A DNA stretch of 64,000 nt from JAXGYX01 sp040772065 (GCA_040772065.1 JAXGYX010000001.1:682001-746000), one strand, 5' to 3'. Shown: positions 19,207 to 28,008, counted from the stretch's first letter. Program-made: numbers and translations. The notes: a model not told the origin generated them from the sequence alone.

Positions 19207-19409
19207 GATTGATGCCCTCCTAGAATTATTATTATAATGGCGGTTATTTTACCCAACTATCCATTATACACATTCGATCCATTGTTTATAAATCTTGCTT
19301 TGAACTCGTTCAAGTCACCGGCGCGGCGGAGGGGGGCGCGCCGAATGTGTAACTGAACAAGGGGGGATTTAGTACAAGAAGACGGAGAGGCTGAGGGCGC
19401 TAATTATCG

Positions 19410-22400
19410 TCAAAGATATGTTTTGCCTGGCACTTGGCAATAATACAAAAACGATCGGAGTTTGGACCAGTCGCCCGCCGTCCAGTCATGATCCAATGAT
19501 AGAGAATAGAGAGGGGAGGGACAATGCTTTGCCAACTCCCGCATTTCCAAAATTATGGAGGTGTTCTCATAGCGCGGATCGAGCGTCAGCACCGCGTCTG
19601 TTGATTCGCCCATCTGCAGCGCCTTGGCATAGCGATACCGGCCATTGCCTCCGGCGAACCGGGGTAGGAATCGGTCGGCGTTTCGCGTCAGCCGGTTCAG
19701 GTCCGGCGCGTACGGGTCGCGGCGGTCCAATCGTGAGCCGATCGTTCGCATCCATTCCGCAAGCTCGGTCAGCTGATCGATTGGTTGACCATTATCCTTC
19801 CATAAGAACCATAGATATTCGGACAGAGGGCTGCGCGAAATGGTTAGCCCTTGCTGTTCCAAGATTTCCAACACACCTTCGTCCAATCCGGTCAGGCACA
19901 TTGGCGTGCCAACACAGGCTATCCTTTTTTCAGATATTGGCAAGGTGGCGATCTTAGCCGCCAACACCGCCAGCTCCGCTTCGTTTGGAATATCTTTTGG
20001 CGCCAACCGGGCGCGTGAATCGAGCGGCGCGGCATAAAGCAGATCGCCGGTCATCAGCGCCCGCCACAATAATGGAAAATCCGTGCCGCTCTCCGGCAGT
20101 TTTTCCAAAAAAGGCGCGACAATCCGGACGTCGTCGGAGCCAAAGGATCGAGTGATTTCATAAATCACTCGGGCGTATTGTCCGTCCGCCTCGGCGCCCA
20201 TCGTCTGAGGAATTAAATATTGCGCGGGACTGTCGGTTTGTTCCCGATGCGCCAACACCGAACCCAACAGCGCGACGAACGGTAGATATTCCTTGCTTCC
20301 GGTGTGCGCCCGTCCCAGCCTCAAGGCGTGGCTGTTAAACGCCGGCAAGGCGCGTGCGTCGACGCCGTGCGTCCGATAATATTCGACGAGATAGGGAGTG
20401 TAGTGGCCCATGTCCGGCAGATAAAGAGGCAACGAGGGGTCGGGTTGAGCAAGGATGCCGACCGGTTGAGCGGCGCCGGGAAAAGTGGGCTTTACGGCGA
20501 AATCGAGCGGAGCGTAAACGGCGGTTCGCTGAGAAAGGCTGTTTAAAAAAGCCTCAATACGGGTGATGACGCCAACGGGGCTGTGGTGTTCATCCACCTC
20601 AATCTGCAAATACGGCCGATCGCCCATTTCTTTTCTAACCAAATGTGTCAACATACTGTCCGGACCGCACCCGTGGTTGGTTAGATGGATCGCGTACAAA
20701 TTGGGATGATTGGCGACAATCTTCGCCGCCGAAAGAATGTGCTGCCCGAATGGCCAGTACAGATTGGGATACTCTTCATGAATGTCGAGATCATGAGCCG
20801 GCAGATGAGACAAGGTAATCACCTTGTGCCCGCGCTTGAGCAACAGCTCAGGGATCCCCATGTTCAATACAGGATCACAGATTCCGTAGGTGCGGGTGAT
20901 CAACACCATCACTTTGTCATCCGGTTCGAGCTGATCCAACAGTTCCCGTCCCTGTTTTTCGACAGCTGCGGTGTGCCGGCGGACGGCCAGCGCACCTGAC
21001 AACAGCGCCTTCACGCAGCGTGACTTGGGAAAACCCAAAGACATTCCCATGTCGATCATGGCCGTCGCCATCGCCGCCTGGCCGAAGTCCAAATCGAACA
21101 CCGGGCTCAACAGCTCGATGCCATGCCTATCGAATTGCAGCGCGCCGGCGATAGAAACAGGCGCTGTCTGCATATACACACAGCCGTAATTGTGCTCGAG
21201 TCGGCTGGTTTCATGCGCCATTGTATGGATGGTCGGCAAAAAGACATAGTCGACGGCCAGATCGATCAATTGCCTCATGTGGCCGTAAATCAACTTGACC
21301 GGATAACAAGTCTCACCCAGAGCGCATTCTTGAGACAGGCGAATCGTCTCCTCGTTTGTCGGTGGGGTTAGCACCACATTGAAACCCAGCGCTTTGAAAA
21401 AAGCCCGGGCGAGAGGGAAGAACTTGTGAATCATCAGCACGTAGGGCACGCCGACGGTTTTTTTGTTTGGCTCGATCTGAGCGGTGTATCCGTCTAGCAA
21501 CAGTCTATCCGCCTCGTTATAAAAATCCATATTTCGTTTGATCTGATCGCCCGGCGAATCGGTTTGCGCATCGCGCTCGTCAAAGTCGTAGCCGACGAAG
21601 GTGCTGGGCGCGTCACCGACGCTTTGTGCGGCGAGAACAGCGACCCCATAGGCGCCGCTGATGGGAAAGAGTGGGTTGACCCGCAGGCGCTCCCCGTAAA
21701 ATGCGCGGAAGGCGGCAATGATGCCGGGGTTGTAACAGACGCCACCTTGCAAGGCGATTCGCTCGCCGACCGGTTGATTGCCGACCACCTTGTGCAGATA
21801 GTTTTTGATAATGGAGTAACAAAGTCCGGCGGCGATGTCCGACCGTGATCTGCCCTGAGCGGTCGCCGCCACGATCGAGGTCTCAATGAAAACCGTGCAG
21901 CGCTCTCCAAGGTCGGCGGGATGATCTGCCCGCAGCGCCAGCCAACCAAATTCGTCGAGCGGGACGTTCAACTGCGCAGCTTGAGCCTCGACAAAACTGC
22001 CGGTGCCGGCCGCGCAAATCTTGTTCATTCGAAAGTCTTTTACCTCGCCGTGATTCAGGCTGATATATTTGCTGTCCTGGCCACCGATCTCAAACACCGT
22101 GTCGGCGTCGGGAATCTGACAGCGGGCACCCTTCGCCTGAGCGGTGATTTCATCCCGCACGACATCGGCGCCGATCATCCGACCGACGCGCTCGCGGCCC
22201 GACCCGGTGATCCCCACCGCCAAGAAAGGAATCTCTCCAAAGCGCCGAAGAATGCTCCGCAACCCTTTGCGCACGGCGCCCACGGAATCGCCGGCGGTGC
22301 GTAAATATTGATAATCCACCAGCGTGCCGTCGGGTCCCACCAAGACCAGGTTGGTGCTTGTTGATCCGATGTCGATGCCTAAAGCACAGCCGTTAGCCGG

Positions 22401-23303
22401 AACCACACCGGTGGCTATCGGCTCCTCCGGATACGCGTTGCGGGGCAGGCGTAGAGGTGGAAGCGACTCGACGTTGACCAGCGTGAGGGTATTGAGTTCG
22501 TCCATAATCAGCTTGACGCTGAATCTTCCGCGGGCGTGAATAGCGGCGCCGATCGCTGCGACAAAGCAGGCCTGCGAAGGCACGATCAGTTCCTCGTCTC
22601 GCAGACCAAACACATCTTTGATCGCCCGCGCCATTCCACTATTTTTTGTCGTGCCTCCGCAAAACACGACCGGAGGATTCAGGGGCAGACCGCGCACGAT
22701 TGTCGCCTTATAGTTGCGCATCACGGCGTAGCACAGGCCCAATAGGATATCGGGTGTTGTGGCGCCCTCCTGTTGGCGGTGCACGATGTCTGTTTTGGCG
22801 AACACCGAACATCTGCCCGAAATGCGAGGGACGGTCGTGGCCCGGTCGACCAGTTTGGAGTAATCCTCAATCGGCAACCCAAGCCGTGACATTTGATCTT
22901 CAAAAAAGCTGCCGGTGCCTCCGGCGCAATGTTGGTTGCCCGCGAACTGTGGCACACTTTGCAAATCCGTGACGTAACGAGAATGCTGACTGCCGATTTC
23001 GATCACGGAGCCCGCCTCGGGCACCACCTGTTTCACCCCCTCGGAGAGCGCGGGAATTTCCTCCAAAAACATGGCATCCGAAAAAATAGCGTCAACTATT
23101 ACCGCGTCGCAGCCGGTGACACCCAGCTGAAATGTTTCGGGCAGCCGCCCGGACAACTCACCGATCCCCCGTCGCAGGCAATCAATGATCTCGCCATGGT
23201 GTGCGGCCTGCCAGGTGGCGGAAACTTCTCCGTCTCGTAACAGCGCCATCTTGACTGAGGAAGAGCCAAAATCCAAACCCAACATATCTTTCATTTTTTT
23301 CAT
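19410..23303 (-). CDS. Double-headed 2-hydroxyacyl-CoA dehydratase activase-like protein (BadF/BcrA + DUF2229)
   Basis: About 1,297 aa with two ASKHA ATPase domains in tandem (MLGLDFGSSSVKMALLRDG near the N-terminus and CALGIDIGSTSTNLVLVGPD about 315). Each has a cluster-ligand block (QHCAGGTGSFFEDQ with GRCSVFAKTD; KICAAGTGSFVEAQ with GERCTVFIETS), as in HgdC/BadF activators, which bridge a [4Fe-4S] cluster at a dimer interface. Then follow DUF2229-like sequence (ALGETCYPVKLIYGHM) and HgdB-like C-terminal sequence (THLVRKEMGDRPYLQIEVDEHHSPVG is the clearest part). These large activases drive ATP-dependent low-potential electron transfer in unknown pathways. The frame extends to GTG 23339, but ATG 23303 (or 23294) is likelier. 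Its promoter carries the Crp-like and GTTAG boxes described below. Confidence 0.8.
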   Translation of the reverse strand: MKKMKDMLGLDFGSSSVKMALLRDGEVSATWQAAHHGEIIDCLRRGIGELSGRLPETFQLGVTGCDAVIVDAIFSDAMFLEEIPALSEGVKQVVPEAGSVIEIGSQHSRYVTDLQSVPQFAGNQHCAGGTGSFFEDQMSRLGLPIEDYSKLVDRATTVPRISGRCSVFAKTDIVHRQQEGATTPDILLGLCYAVMRNYKATIVRGLPLNPPVVFCGGTTKNSGMARAIKDVFGLRDEELIVPSQACFVAAIGAAIHARGRFSVKLIMDELNTLTLVNVESLPPLRLPRNAYPEEPIATGVVPANGCALGIDIGSTSTNLVLVGPDGTLVDYQYLRTAGDSVGAVRKGLRSILRRFGEIPFLAVGITGSGRERVGRMIGADVVRDEITAQAKGARCQIPDADTVFEIGGQDSKYISLNHGEVKDFRMNKICAAGTGSFVEAQAAQLNVPLDEFGWLALRADHPADLGERCTVFIETSIVAATAQGRSRSDIAAGLCYSIIKNYLHKVVGNQPVGERIALQGGVCYNPGIIAAFRAFYGERLRVNPLFPISGAYGVAVLAAQSVGDAPSTFVGYDFDERDAQTDSPGDQIKRNMDFYNEADRLLLDGYTAQIEPNKKTVGVPYVLMIHKFFPLARAFFKALGFNVVLTPPTNEETIRLSQECALGETCYPVKLIYGHMRQLIDLAVDYVFLPTIHTMAHETSRLEHNYGCVYMQTAPVSIAGALQFDRHGIELLSPVFDLDFGQAAMATAMIDMGMSLGFPKSRCVKALLSGALAVRRHTAAVEKQGRELLDQLEPDDKVMVLITRTYGICDPVLNMGIPELLLKRGHKVITLSHLPAHDLDIHEEYPNLYWPFGQHILSAAKIVANHPNLYAIHLTNHGCGPDSMLTHLVRKEMGDRPYLQIEVDEHHSPVGVITRIEAFLNSLSQRTAVYAPLDFAVKPTFPGAAQPVGILAQPDPSLPLYLPDMGHYTPYLVEYYRTHGVDARALPAFNSHALRLGRAHTGSKEYLPFVALLGSVLAHREQTDSPAQYLIPQTMGAEADGQYARVIYEITRSFGSDDVRIVAPFLEKLPESGTDFPLLWRALMTGDLLYAAPLDSRARLAPKDIPNEAELAVLAAKIATLPISEKRIACVGTPMCLTGLDEGVLEILEQQGLTISRSPLSEYLWFLWKDNGQPIDQLTELAEWMRTIGSRLDRRDPYAPDLNRLTRNADRFLPRFAGGNGRYRYAKALQMGESTDAVLTLDPRYENTSIILEMRELAKHCPSPLYSLSLDHDWTAGDWSKLRSFLYYCQVPGKTYL

Positions 23304-23366
23304 CTTTCTAAACACGTGGCGTGGATCGATGATTGACACGCCGCGGATTATCCGCTATAACAATCT

Positions 23367-23386
23367 TAGTTAGCCTTCTCTAACTA
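23367..23386. promoter_or_regulatory. GTTAG-N6-CTAAC operator A (activase/crp intergenic)
   Basis: TAGTTAG (23367-23373), CCTTCT, CTAACTA (23380-23386) is a perfect 7-bp inverted repeat. It covers the predicted transcription start (about 23384) of the activase gene on the minus strand and the -35 region of the crp gene on the plus strand. Near-identical boxes precede the ABC importer, the DtxR-like gene and feoA, which points to a metal-responsive DtxR-family repressor. Confidence 0.65.
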
Positions 23387-23390
23387 TTCG

Positions 23391-23432
23391 ATAATAACTA
23401 ATTTGTTGAGGAGATGCGGTTGCCACGGCAAC
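23391..23432 (-). promoter_or_regulatory. Crp/Fnr-type box and promoter of the activase gene
   Basis: GTTGCCACGGCAAC (23419-23432) has the 5-4-5 layout of Crp/Fnr operators. On the minus strand TATTAT (23396-23391) is a good -10 with no good -35, and its predicted start (about 23384) puts the box centre at about -41.5, the class II activation position. The same 14-mer occurs at 24141-24154. On the plus strand a GATAAT at 23390-23395 may serve the crp gene, which would place the box in its leader. Confidence 0.55.
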
Positions 23433-23443
23433 GAAAACTATGA
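23414..23443 (+). CDS. Possible leader peptide (9 aa) overlapping the crp start
   Basis: An ATG at 23414 directly after GAGGAG (23408-23413) opens MRLPRQRKL, whose TGA (23441-23443) overlaps the ATG of the Crp/Fnr gene (ATGA). The strong purine tract lies too far (27 nt) from the crp ATG but close to this one (perhaps too close). Either it is a translated, coupled leader that spans the GTTGCCACGGCAAC palindrome, or the spacing is accidental. No homology is claimed. Confidence 0.3.
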   Translation: MRLPRQRKL

Positions 23444-24129
23444 ACGAGATAACCGGACAATATGCGGACGCGCTGCGGCGATCTTATGTTTTTAACAACA
23501 TTCCTGTTGAGAAACAGGTGAATGTGTTGTCCTGTCTACAAGTTCGAAAAATGGTCTGTCAGCGCGACGAATTGCTGTTCGCTCCGGGGCAGGCTGACAA
23601 ACGAGCCGGAGTTGTGCTCACCGGCGCCTTGGATGAGTTTCTTTATGATGAAGAGGGCAATCAGATTATCCTGGCTCACCTTGAAAGTGGCGCTGTCTTT
23701 GGCGCGGAATTCATCTGCGCCGATCAGCTTGTCAGTCCGATTTATTTGCGCGCGACCCAAAAGAGCGACCTGCTACTGTTGGACTTCACGACGATTTTTT
23801 CCAAACGATCGGTGAATTGTCCTTACCGGATGCAGGTGATGGTCAATCTTATGGAGGAGTATGCGCGACAGATCGCACAGTTGAACACAAAAATTCGCAT
23901 TTTAAGTCAAAAAAAATTGCGTGACAAACTGAAGATTTTTTTCCAAACTCAGCAGTTGTCCGCGGACGGTGTGATCACATTGCCCTTTAATCGCAGGGAG
24001 ATGGCGGATTATCTCTGCGCCGACAGAAGCGCGCTATCCCGAGAACTGTGCCGCATGAGAGATGATGGAATTTTAACCTTTGCGGGAAGAACCGTCACAA
24101 TTTTGGATAAACCATTTCTTTTTGGATAA
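23440..24129 (+). CDS. Crp/Fnr family transcriptional regulator
   Basis: 229 aa. N-terminal cyclic-nucleotide-binding-like beta barrel (GVVLTGALDEFLYDEEGNQIILAHLESGAVFGAEF), a long dimer helix, and a C-terminal winged helix with recognition segment NRREMADYLCADRSALSRELCRM. Cysteines are few and scattered, with no clear Fnr-type N-terminal cluster set. Its own leader and the promoter downstream of it carry the same GTTGCCACGGCAAC palindrome, so it is the natural candidate to bind those sites and activate the activase and ABC importer genes. The effector is unknown. It has no normally spaced ribosome site (see the leader peptide entry). Confidence 0.85.
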   Translation: MNEITGQYADALRRSYVFNNIPVEKQVNVLSCLQVRKMVCQRDELLFAPGQADKRAGVVLTGALDEFLYDEEGNQIILAHLESGAVFGAEFICADQLVSPIYLRATQKSDLLLLDFTTIFSKRSVNCPYRMQVMVNLMEEYARQIAQLNTKIRILSQKKLRDKLKIFFQTQQLSADGVITLPFNRREMADYLCADRSALSRELCRMRDDGILTFAGRTVTILDKPFLFG

Positions 24130-24140
24130 AAACTTGAGCT

Positions 24141-24182
24141 GTTGCCACGGCAACGGACAAAATCGTTCCAGCCATGTACTAT
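24141..24182 (+). promoter_or_regulatory. Crp/Fnr-type box and promoter of the ABC importer operon
   Basis: GTTGCCACGGCAAC (24141-24154) is identical to the copy at 23419. CGGACA (24154-24159), 17 nt, TACTAT (24177-24182) form a promoter with a predicted start near 24189, placing the palindrome centre at about -41.5. A weak -35 with a box at -41.5 is the classical class II activation layout. Confidence 0.6.
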
Positions 24183-24187
24183 GCTTT

Positions 24188-24208
24188 TAGTTAGTTTCGA
24201 CTAACTTA
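24188..24208. promoter_or_regulatory. GTTAG-N6-CTAAC operator B (ABC importer promoter)
   Basis: TAGTTAG (24188-24194), TTTCGA, CTAACTTA (24201-24208) lies on the predicted transcription start of the importer operon. Its centre is 50 bp from the Crp-like box centre; at the activase promoter the same distance is 49 bp. A repressor bound here would block initiation. Confidence 0.65.
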
Positions 24209-24236
24209 TGACAAAAGCACATAAGGAGCGATAAAT

Positions 24237-25424
24237 ATGAAAAGAATACTATCCTTGTTGTTGATCGGTTGCGTTTTGCTTGGCGGGTTGGCCGGCTGCG
24301 CGAACAAGACGGGTGCCCCTGAGGCGGAAAGTCTTGAATCGTCCGACAGTGAGACTGTTTCCGAGAGCGAGACTTTGACCGGGCAAGAATCTGAAGAAAC
24401 GACATTGACGGAAGCGTTGACCGACAGCCATACCGTTGTCGATCACCGTGGACAAAACGTTGAGGTGCCAAACACGATTAGCCGCGTGGTGATCGATCAG
24501 ATTCCCATCTTGTCCACCTACATGTCCTATTTTGGTGGAGACGCCCCTTATCTGGTTGGTTTCGCCGGATCGTTCAAGACCACCATATCCGAAACCGTTT
24601 TGAAAGACATCGTGCCCGAGTTGCTCGAAACTGCGGACACGGTGTACGCGCAAAGTGATCTGAACATTGAAGAGATCATCAAACTGGAACCGGATGTTAT
24701 TTTCTTTAATGCGGCCAACGCCGATCATGAGCAGATTTTGGAAGCGAGCGGAATCCCCAGCGTCGGATTTGCCACGATCGGCGAGGAAACCGGCGCCGAT
24801 CCGCTGGAACTCTATGCCGGCTGGCTTAGACTACTCGAAGACGTCTTCGGCGAACAGGGGAAAATGGATGAGTTTGTCGCCGCAGGGGATCAAATCATAG
24901 AGGATGTCAAGTCGCGCATCGAGACTGTCTCCGAAGATAAACGACCCGACGTCTTGATCTTGTGGAAATACAGCGACGGTGTGGCGCAGGTCTCCGGCAA
25001 GGGAACATTCGGACAATATTGGCTCGAGCATCTGGGCGTTACCGATGTCGCTGCCGGGACCGGCGGATTCGCTCAGGTGAGCATGGAGCAGATCTATGAA
25101 TGGGATCCGGACATTTTGTTCTTGGACGGCCCCGGTCTGCTGCCGTTGAGAGTTTCTGAGGTTCTCGAAAACACCGTCGAAGGTGTGGACTTTTCAAATA
25201 TGACTGCGGTTCAAAATGAACGGGTGTATGGCACGACCCTGGGCATGTGGAACTGGTTCACGCCAAACCCCGACGTGCCGATCGTCTTTGCCTGGCTCGC
25301 CTGCAAGACATATCCTGAGGCCTTCGCGGACTATCCGCTCGAAGACACCATCAGGGATTACTATAAACAATGGTATGGATATGAGGTGGACGACGCCGAA
25401 CTGGCGGAGATGCTGGAATACTGA
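24237..25424 (+). CDS. ABC importer substrate-binding lipoprotein (iron-complex/B12 type)
   Basis: 395 aa. Signal peptide with lipobox GGLAGC (Cys about 21), then a Ser/Glu/Thr-rich linker and a class III periplasmic-binding fold: TVVDHRGQNVEVPNTISRVV is the usual start of FepB/BtuF-type proteins, and IEEIIKLEPDVIFFNAANAD the hinge region. This family binds ferric siderophores, heme, cobalamin or oxyanions. It is first in an operon with FecCD-like permease and ATPase. Control by the GTTAG box points to iron or another metal complex rather than B12. AAGGAG precedes the ATG. The exact ligand cannot be read. Confidence 0.85.
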   Translation: MKRILSLLLIGCVLLGGLAGCANKTGAPEAESLESSDSETVSESETLTGQESEETTLTEALTDSHTVVDHRGQNVEVPNTISRVVIDQIPILSTYMSYFGGDAPYLVGFAGSFKTTISETVLKDIVPELLETADTVYAQSDLNIEEIIKLEPDVIFFNAANADHEQILEASGIPSVGFATIGEETGADPLELYAGWLRLLEDVFGEQGKMDEFVAAGDQIIEDVKSRIETVSEDKRPDVLILWKYSDGVAQVSGKGTFGQYWLEHLGVTDVAAGTGGFAQVSMEQIYEWDPDILFLDGPGLLPLRVSEVLENTVEGVDFSNMTAVQNERVYGTTLGMWNWFTPNPDVPIVFAWLACKTYPEAFADYPLEDTIRDYYKQWYGYEVDDAELAEMLEY

Positions 25425-26452
25425 TGAACGACAATTTTTGGATTAAAAAGGGTCGGTTCACCCTACCGGCGATCTTGATATTGTTGATTTTACCGGTTGT
25501 GACCGCGCTGGTCTGTCTTTGTGTCGGCAGAATGAGTCTGTCCGTCAAAACTGTGATCGACGCGCTGACGAGCGCCGTCGCCGGCAAGCAAGGAGATCCT
25601 CAGTCCTACTCGATCGTCATCAACCTGAGACTGCCTCGGATTTTAATGGCGGTCGTCGTGGGCGCGGGACTGACCTGTGCCGGCAGCACCTTCCAAGCGC
25701 TTTTTTCCAACCCCTTGGCGACCCCGGACATCTTGGGTGTGACGAGCGGGACCTGTGTGGGCGCCATCTTGGCGATCATCTTATCTCGCGGGATTTTACA
25801 AACTCAATTGATCGCCTTGGTGTTTGGTCTGGCGTCGGTTTGGTTCACGCTGAAAATAGCCGGAAAAAACAGCCGGCGTTCGATGGTGTATCTGGTACTT
25901 GCCGGCACCATCGCCTCCTCGCTGTTCAACGCCATCGGATCGCTGCTGAAGTACACGGCGGATCCACTGGACAAGTTGCCACAAATTACCTACTGGCTGC
26001 TGGGCAGCTTCACCGGAGCCACGTACAAAAAGCTGTTGATCGGTTCGCCGTTGATCTTGTTGGGCATCGTGTTCATCTATCTGATGCGCTGGAGGTTGAA
26101 CATTTTGTCTCTCAGCGAGGATGAGGCGAAGGCGAGTGGGGTCAACCTCAAACTGACGCGGACCTTCTTCATTCTGGCGACTACGGCGATTACGGCGTCG
26201 GCGGTCGCGATGTGCGGGCAAGTCGGTTGGATCGGATTGCTGATCCCCCATATCGCCCGTATGCTGGTCGGCAGCAACAACCGCTATGTCATCCCTATCG
26301 GACTGAGCCTGGGCGCCGGCTTCATGATTTTGATCGACACACTTTCGCGCACCATCAGCGTGATCGAACTGCCGATTTCCATCCTGACTGCGATCGTCGG
26401 CGCCCCGCTGTTCATCTCGCTATTAAACAAAAACAGGAGCACGTTACAATGA
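25424..26452 (+). CDS. ABC importer permease, FecCD family
   Basis: 342 aa, multi-pass. Motifs of FecCD/BtuC permeases are present: LRLPRILMAVVVGAGLTCAG, then NPLATPDILGVTSG, and near the C-terminus GQVGWIGLLIPHIARMLVG. The start codon overlaps the stop of the lipoprotein gene (TGATG) and its own stop overlaps the ATPase start (ATGA), so the three genes are translationally coupled. It forms the homodimeric channel of the importer. No anomalies. Confidence 0.9.
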   Translation: MNDNFWIKKGRFTLPAILILLILPVVTALVCLCVGRMSLSVKTVIDALTSAVAGKQGDPQSYSIVINLRLPRILMAVVVGAGLTCAGSTFQALFSNPLATPDILGVTSGTCVGAILAIILSRGILQTQLIALVFGLASVWFTLKIAGKNSRRSMVYLVLAGTIASSLFNAIGSLLKYTADPLDKLPQITYWLLGSFTGATYKKLLIGSPLILLGIVFIYLMRWRLNILSLSEDEAKASGVNLKLTRTFFILATTAITASAVAMCGQVGWIGLLIPHIARMLVGSNNRYVIPIGLSLGAGFMILIDTLSRTISVIELPISILTAIVGAPLFISLLNKNRSTLQ

Positions 26453-27237
26453 TTATCAAAGTTCAAAATGGCTGTTTCGCCTATCATGGGCAGGCGACGA
26501 TCTTGCGCGACATTAACATAGAATTAAAAATGGGGCGGATTCTTTCGGTGCTGGGTCCCAACGGAATTGGCAAGACAACTTTGTTGAAATGCATGACTGG
26601 ACTTTTGCCCTGGAAAAGTGGGCGAACATTATTTGACGATCGGGACATCCGGGATATAAAATCAAAGGACTTTTGGAGTATGGTTTCCTACATTCCACAG
26701 GCACGTGGTTTTTCTTTCTCGTACACCGGTTTGGAAATGGTGATGCTGGGAAGAAGCGCCCACCTGGGCATGTTCGAACAACCGGGTCAGCGAGAGATTG
26801 AGTTGGCGCAAAACACAATGGAGCGGATCGGTGTCGCGCATTTGCAAAAAAAAGACTGCAATCAGATGAGTGGAGGTGAGTTGCAGATGGTTTTGATCGC
26901 GCGCGCCCTGATCAATGAACCGAAGCTGATCATTTTGGATGAACCGGAGACCGGCCTTGATTTTCACAATCAAATTCTTGTGTTGGATATGATCGACAGA
27001 CTGGCCCATCAGGAAGGCATCAGCGCGATTATGAACACGCATTACCCGACCAACGCCATGAGCATATCGGATGAGGCTTTGATGATGAACCGGGAGGGCG
27101 ACTTCTACTATGGAGCGGCCGAGCAGGTTTTGAATGAACGCAATATTTCCAGATCCTTCGATGTCCGTGTCGCGGTCAATGAATTTCGATACGAAAACAA
27201 GAAAATCAAAAGTATTGTACCGGTCGCGATTTGCTAG
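26449..27237 (+). CDS. ABC importer ATPase, FecE/BtuD-like
   Basis: 262 aa. Walker A GPNGIGKTTLLK, signature QMSGGELQMVLIARAL and Walker B LIILDEPETGLD are all present, in the FecE/FhuC subgroup. The real ATG is at 26449, overlapping the permease stop. It energises the importer encoded just upstream. The C-terminal 30 aa (ENKKIKSIVPVAIC) extend slightly past the usual end. It is followed 22 bp later by the double-cupin gene in the same operon. Confidence 0.9.
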   Translation: MIIKVQNGCFAYHGQATILRDINIELKMGRILSVLGPNGIGKTTLLKCMTGLLPWKSGRTLFDDRDIRDIKSKDFWSMVSYIPQARGFSFSYTGLEMVMLGRSAHLGMFEQPGQREIELAQNTMERIGVAHLQKKDCNQMSGGELQMVLIARALINEPKLIILDEPETGLDFHNQILVLDMIDRLAHQEGISAIMNTHYPTNAMSISDEALMMNREGDFYYGAAEQVLNERNISRSFDVRVAVNEFRYENKKIKSIVPVAIC

Positions 27238-27259
27238 CAATATATAAGGAGATGATATC

Positions 27260-27907
27260 ATGTCAAAAGCATTTTCCATCGCGAATATCATGCCGTCGCG
27301 AGACGGATTCACGATCTCGCAAAACGCGAAAATGGGATCGGAGAACAATGTGACCTATTTCTTTCTGGGCGAGGACACCTCGATCAGCAGAGAAAGTTAT
27401 GACACGACCACTCTATATTTGGGATCAGCGGGTTCCGCTGAGTTTTTACTGGGAGAGGACGCAGAACGTGTGGAATTAACCGCCGGCGATCTATTGATGG
27501 TGCCCGGCGAGACGCTTTGCGGAGTCGAGTGCGCCGAGGGCGCGGTATACACCGAAATCATTATCAACAAGGAGGTTTCTATGAACAAGGTTGTAAATCC
27601 CGGACAGGAACTGAAATTGAAGGATCTCATTTCGTATGAGAAAGGCAGCATCGTCAATCTGGACATCGCCAAGAACGACACCATGAAATATGTGTTGATG
27701 GCGTTTGATGAAGGCACCGGCTTGACACCGCACCGCGCTCCCGGCAACGCACTGGTCACCGCGCTCGAAGGTGAGGCAGTCATCGGCTATGAAGGTGAGG
27801 ATCACGTTCTCAAGGAAGGCGAGAGTTTCCGGTTCGCCATCGACGGCCTGCACAGTGTCACGGCAAATCAGCAGTTTAAGATGTCCTTGCTGCTCGTCTT
27901 GGAGTAA
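27260..27907 (+). CDS. Double cupin domain protein
   Basis: 215 aa with two cupin barrels in tandem: residues about 30-105 (ending AGDLLMVPGETLCGVE) and about 135-213 (TPHRAPGNALVTALEGEAVIG, LKEGESFRFAIDGLHSVTA). In the second half the His of TPHRAP and the His of GLHSV suit metal binding; the first half lacks these and looks degenerate. AAGGAG precedes the ATG. As the last gene of the importer operon it may bind or process the imported compound or sense the metal. Function not assigned beyond the fold. Confidence 0.75.
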   Translation: MSKAFSIANIMPSRDGFTISQNAKMGSENNVTYFFLGEDTSISRESYDTTTLYLGSAGSAEFLLGEDAERVELTAGDLLMVPGETLCGVECAEGAVYTEIIINKEVSMNKVVNPGQELKLKDLISYEKGSIVNLDIAKNDTMKYVLMAFDEGTGLTPHRAPGNALVTALEGEAVIGYEGEDHVLKEGESFRFAIDGLHSVTANQQFKMSLLLVLE

Positions 27908-27963
27908 CCAAACTCTCTTGTGAATTAAGCTCTCTTGGGAGAAATCCCGGACCAAATACGAAT

Positions 27964-28008
27964 GACGGGAAAACGAAATCGGGCACTTTCCGATTTCGTT
28001 TTCCCGTC
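27964..28008. terminator. 19-bp perfect hairpin after the importer/cupin operon
   Basis: GACGGGAAAACGAAATCGG (27964-27982) pairs without mismatch with 27990-28008 across a 7-nt loop (GCACTTT). It lies 57 bp after the cupin stop. A terminator is the simplest reading, although no U-tract follows the stem. The stem is unusually long and perfect, so a mobile-repeat or RNA-processing origin is possible. Confidence 0.6.

Noticed and set aside
18622..19212. 196-codon plus-strand open frame opposite the siroheme reductase
   Set aside because: The minus strand has siroheme and ferredoxin motifs; this is the complement.
19319..19343. GC hairpin CGGCGCG...CGCGCCG past the activase stop as terminator
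   Set aside because: No U-tract on either side; role unclear.
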